A stretch of 64,000 nt of DNA from Pedobacter sp. B4-66. Lineage in GTDB: Bacteria > Bacteroidota > Bacteroidia > Sphingobacteriales > Sphingobacteriaceae. The stretch covers positions 124,001-188,000 of the forward strand of contig NZ_JAFVME010000003.1 of NCBI RefSeq assembly GCF_018492665.1. Reading direction: 5' to 3'. The position numbers and the translations under genes were made by a program. The notes below the pieces were generated by a model. That model searched no databases and was not told the DNA's origin. It saw only the letters and a list, made by a program, of their open reading frames with translations. Numbering within the stretch: position 1 is the first letter of the stretch; each line of letters opens with the position of its first letter. This document shows positions 61,717 to 64,000 of this stretch, piece by piece.

Positions 61717-64000
61717 TTAAAACCCAACATTTATACCCACTGTATACGTTTTCTGCATAGGGTAAGAGAAGCCGTCTCCGCCACCGGCGTTGATTTCAGG
61801 ATCTGAGCCTTCAATAACTTCTGGATCAAAGTTTTTGGTGATTTTATACATTGGCGAATAAGTCCAAAGATTTTGACCGGTAAGAAATACCTTAGCACTT
61901 TTGATCTTCCATCTGTTGGTTAATGTAGCTGGTAAAGAATAGCCTATAGTAAGGTTCTTTAACCTGATATAACTTGCATCCTGCAGGTAGCGGGTTTGGC
62001 GTACGGCCAGTTCTCTTGTGCCTGACAATGCGGTATAACCTCTATACCTTGGGAAATAAGCATTCTGATCCGGGTTCTCTTCAGACCATCTGTTTAAGTT
62101 GAAAGCCGGGAGAAAGCTATAAGGCCTGTTGTTTTGTCCCCAGAAAAATGCGGCTTCAGTAGATGGGTACCAGTCGCGCTTTCCTACGCCCTGAAAGAAG
62201 AAGGAAAGTGAAAAGTTTTTGAAGCCTAAATCGCCGGTGATACCATAGGGCAGCCTGATCTCTGAGTTGCCGATGATGCGCTGATCTCCAGGATTATCAA
62301 GCGTATTATTACCGGCGTTTACGAATCCATCACCATTAAGGTCTTTAAATTTGATATCACCAGGTAGTAATTTATTGGTATTTGAGACTACAAAATAGTT
62401 TTGGTTGGCATGATTCGCTATATCTTCTGCTGAGGTAAAGAAACCTTCAGTTTCGAAGCCCCAGATACTTCCAAGCCTCTGGTTGGTATAATAGGATGAT
62501 AGCAGCTTATTTGGATTATAAAACTTGGTAATGGTAGAAATGTTATCTGCCAGGGTAAGGCGCAGGCTATAGGTGAGTGGATTGGTTGCTCCAATGCGGT
62601 CACGCCAGGTTAGAGATAATTCCCATCCTTTTGTGCTAAGGTCTGCATAGTTGCCTTTAGGTATACCTGCACCGAATACTGCCGGAAGGGGTTGTCCAAT
62701 GGTAATCATATTGGTTGTGTTTCTCTGATACCAATCGAAATTTAATGTTAAACGGTTTTTAAGCAGTTCTACGTCGGTACCCAGATTAAGCGTTGTCGAT
62801 TTTTCCCATGTCAGTCCGTCGGGAAGTACGCGTGGCATACTGATATAATTTGAAAAAGAATTGTTCATGATCATTCCGGAAGTACCTGGGGCTATTGTTT
62901 GAAGGAAAGTATAGGGAGCTATATCACCATTACCCAAAGAACCATAGGAACCTCTTAATTTTAATACATTTAAGATCGGTTTCCATCTTTCAGCAAATGT
63001 CTCTTCACTGATCACCCAGCCGGCAGATGCCGATGGAAAAAATCCAAAAGCCTGTGTTTGAGGGAATTTTGAAGATCCGTCGTACCTGCCATTCAGTTCG
63101 AGCAAGTATTTGTTTTTATATGAGTAATTGGCGCGGTAAAAAACACCCGCTGTAGCCCATTCCTCACCACCACCTGTAAGGCGGTAATTGAGACCTGTTG
63201 CCAGGTTAAAATCAGGCAGGTTATCTACTATAGCCCCATCACGCTGGCTGTACCTGAGCTTCTTTGAATTGTACTCGAGGTTACCGCCGACTATCAGTTT
63301 TACCTGATGGTTGCCCATCTGCTGGGTAAATTCGCCGAAGAGATTGGAGCCATAGTAATTTTCATTCACCTCTCTCTCACCAAGATAGTTGAGCCCTGAA
63401 GTGATGGTTTCACCAGGCTTTATGCTATAAGGTACCGGGAAGAATTTGCGCTGATCACCCTCTCTGGTGTTTAAATAGGAGAAATCACCTTTGATGATAA
63501 ATTTATCCTTTATTGGTGTTGCTGTGAATCCGATGGTATTTCTATTGAAAGTTTCCGTTGCATTAGATTTACTTTTTCCGGTGTAAAAATCGCCTATAGA
63601 ATAAGCACCTACGATGGACATTGACCCATCCGGGTTTAGCATGGGCGAGACCGGAAATGCGGTTACGGCCATCATTCGCCAGACGGCATTGAGCCCGCCA
63701 ACAGCAGTAAGGGGGTAGGTATACTTATTGCTAGAGAAATCTGAATTGGTAGCAATGCTAAGCCAATCATTTACTTTAATATTTCCTTTAAAACGCAGGT
63801 TGTATTTGTTGAAATCATCTGAACTGTATCTGAAAATACCTTCCTGAGTATAAAAGCGTCCAGACATTTGGAAATTCACTTTATCCGATCCTCCGCCAAT
63901 GCTTAAAGCATGTTCCATGGTTGCATTATTGTCTTTATAAAGCTCCTTTAACCAATCGGTACTTGCGTAATATTTGTAAGCTCCGGTTGTAGGGTCTATT
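61717..64000 (-). CDS. susC: SusC-family TonB-dependent transporter, C-terminal part
   Basis: The frame runs past the right edge (it is open to 64000), with at least 760 residues of beta-barrel visible: KVNFQMSGRFYTQEGIF, GWVISEETFAE, LKLRGSYGSLGNGDIAPYTF, FKDLNGDGFVN, and the closing YTVGINVGF with terminal aromatic residue. The TonB box and plug lie outside the window. SusD starts within 40 bases. Confidence 0.93.
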   Translation of the reverse strand, partial: IDPTTGAYKYYASTDWLKELYKDNNATMEHALSIGGGSDKVNFQMSGRFYTQEGIFRYSSDDFNKYNLRFKGNIKVNDWLSIATNSDFSSNKYTYPLTAVGGLNAVWRMMAVTAFPVSPMLNPDGSMSIVGAYSIGDFYTGKSKSNATETFNRNTIGFTATPIKDKFIIKGDFSYLNTREGDQRKFFPVPYSIKPGETITSGLNYLGEREVNENYYGSNLFGEFTQQMGNHQVKLIVGGNLEYNSKKLRYSQRDGAIVDNLPDFNLATGLNYRLTGGGEEWATAGVFYRANYSYKNKYLLELNGRYDGSSKFPQTQAFGFFPSASAGWVISEETFAERWKPILNVLKLRGSYGSLGNGDIAPYTFLQTIAPGTSGMIMNNSFSNYISMPRVLPDGLTWEKSTTLNLGTDVELLKNRLTLNFDWYQRNTTNMITIGQPLPAVFGAGIPKGNYADLSTKGWELSLTWRDRIGATNPLTYSLRLTLADNISTITKFYNPNKLLSSYYTNQRLGSIWGFETEGFFTSAEDIANHANQNYFVVSNTNKLLPGDIKFKDLNGDGFVNAGNNTLDNPGDQRIIGNSEIRLPYGITGDLGFKNFSLSFFFQGVGKRDWYPSTEAAFFWGQNNRPYSFLPAFNLNRWSEENPDQNAYFPRYRGYTALSGTRELAVRQTRYLQDASYIRLKNLTIGYSLPATLTNRWKIKSAKVFLTGQNLWTYSPMYKITKNFDPEVIEGSDPEINAGGGDGFSYPMQKTYTVGINVGF

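Overview
The window looks like a chromosomal stretch from a member of the Sphingobacteriaceae (Bacteroidota), most likely Pedobacter or a close relative. The evidence is a SusC/SusD pair, an AraC-linked GH29 fucosidase, a GH5 glucanase, sigma-ABfr-type promoters (TTG...TAnnTTTG), weak Shine-Dalgarno use, many lipoproteins and many small Bacteroidota-only families. The genus is inferred by eye. No rRNA, intact tRNA, CRISPR array or complete insertion sequence was seen.

Layout. 1-1857: start of a Tat-exported fucosidase, a divergent AraC regulator and a flavin-binding protein. 2014-7521: the mutagenic-repair operon imuA-imuB-dnaE2 behind a palindromic operator. 7523-9313: AraC regulator and SDR oxidoreductase. 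9398-13930: an RNA-repair locus made of a divergent WYL regulator, a leader holding three degenerate tRNA-like pieces, an SPFH protein and the RNA ligase RtcB. 14464-19669: a minus-strand operon with a SLATT-trypsin fusion, an outer-membrane-like protein, a frameshifted DUF900 hydrolase and an unknown protein. 20353-26850: mostly unrecognised proteins plus GH5. 26980-29727: structured leader, small secreted peptide, lipoprotein histidine kinase and response regulator.

29821-47316 is a 17.5 kb run of plus-strand genes with mostly very short spacing. Its first part (29821-43083) is a Ter-type locus: small Cys protein, YidD, TerC, VWA-like lipoprotein, membrane protein, tubulin/FtsZ-like protein, giant actin/Hsp70-like ATPase, a second Hsp70-like protein, two TerD proteins, an OmpA-domain protein and a secreted EEP nuclease/phosphatase. 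Its second part (43268-47316) is a compact conflict module: three TIR-type proteins, a DRHyd/TRAFs-binding protein and a SLATT membrane protein. An EVE-like/DUF3883 protein and a DnaQ-BRCT exonuclease follow on the other strand.

50151-57884 is mixed accessory DNA: YjbQ, small proteins, a Crp/Fnr operon with nearby FNR-like boxes, VOC, TfoX and a truncated Rpn nuclease. A second gene (52449-52790) carries almost the same operator-promoter as imuA, which suggests a shared damage regulon. 57936-64000 is a SusC-SusD-PHP-EEP operon, read as an uptake and phosphoester-cleavage locus.

The strongest candidates for undescribed biology are the tRNA-scar leader of the SPFH-RtcB operon, the Ter/tubulin/actin locus joined to the three-TIR/SLATT module, and the SLATT-trypsin operon.
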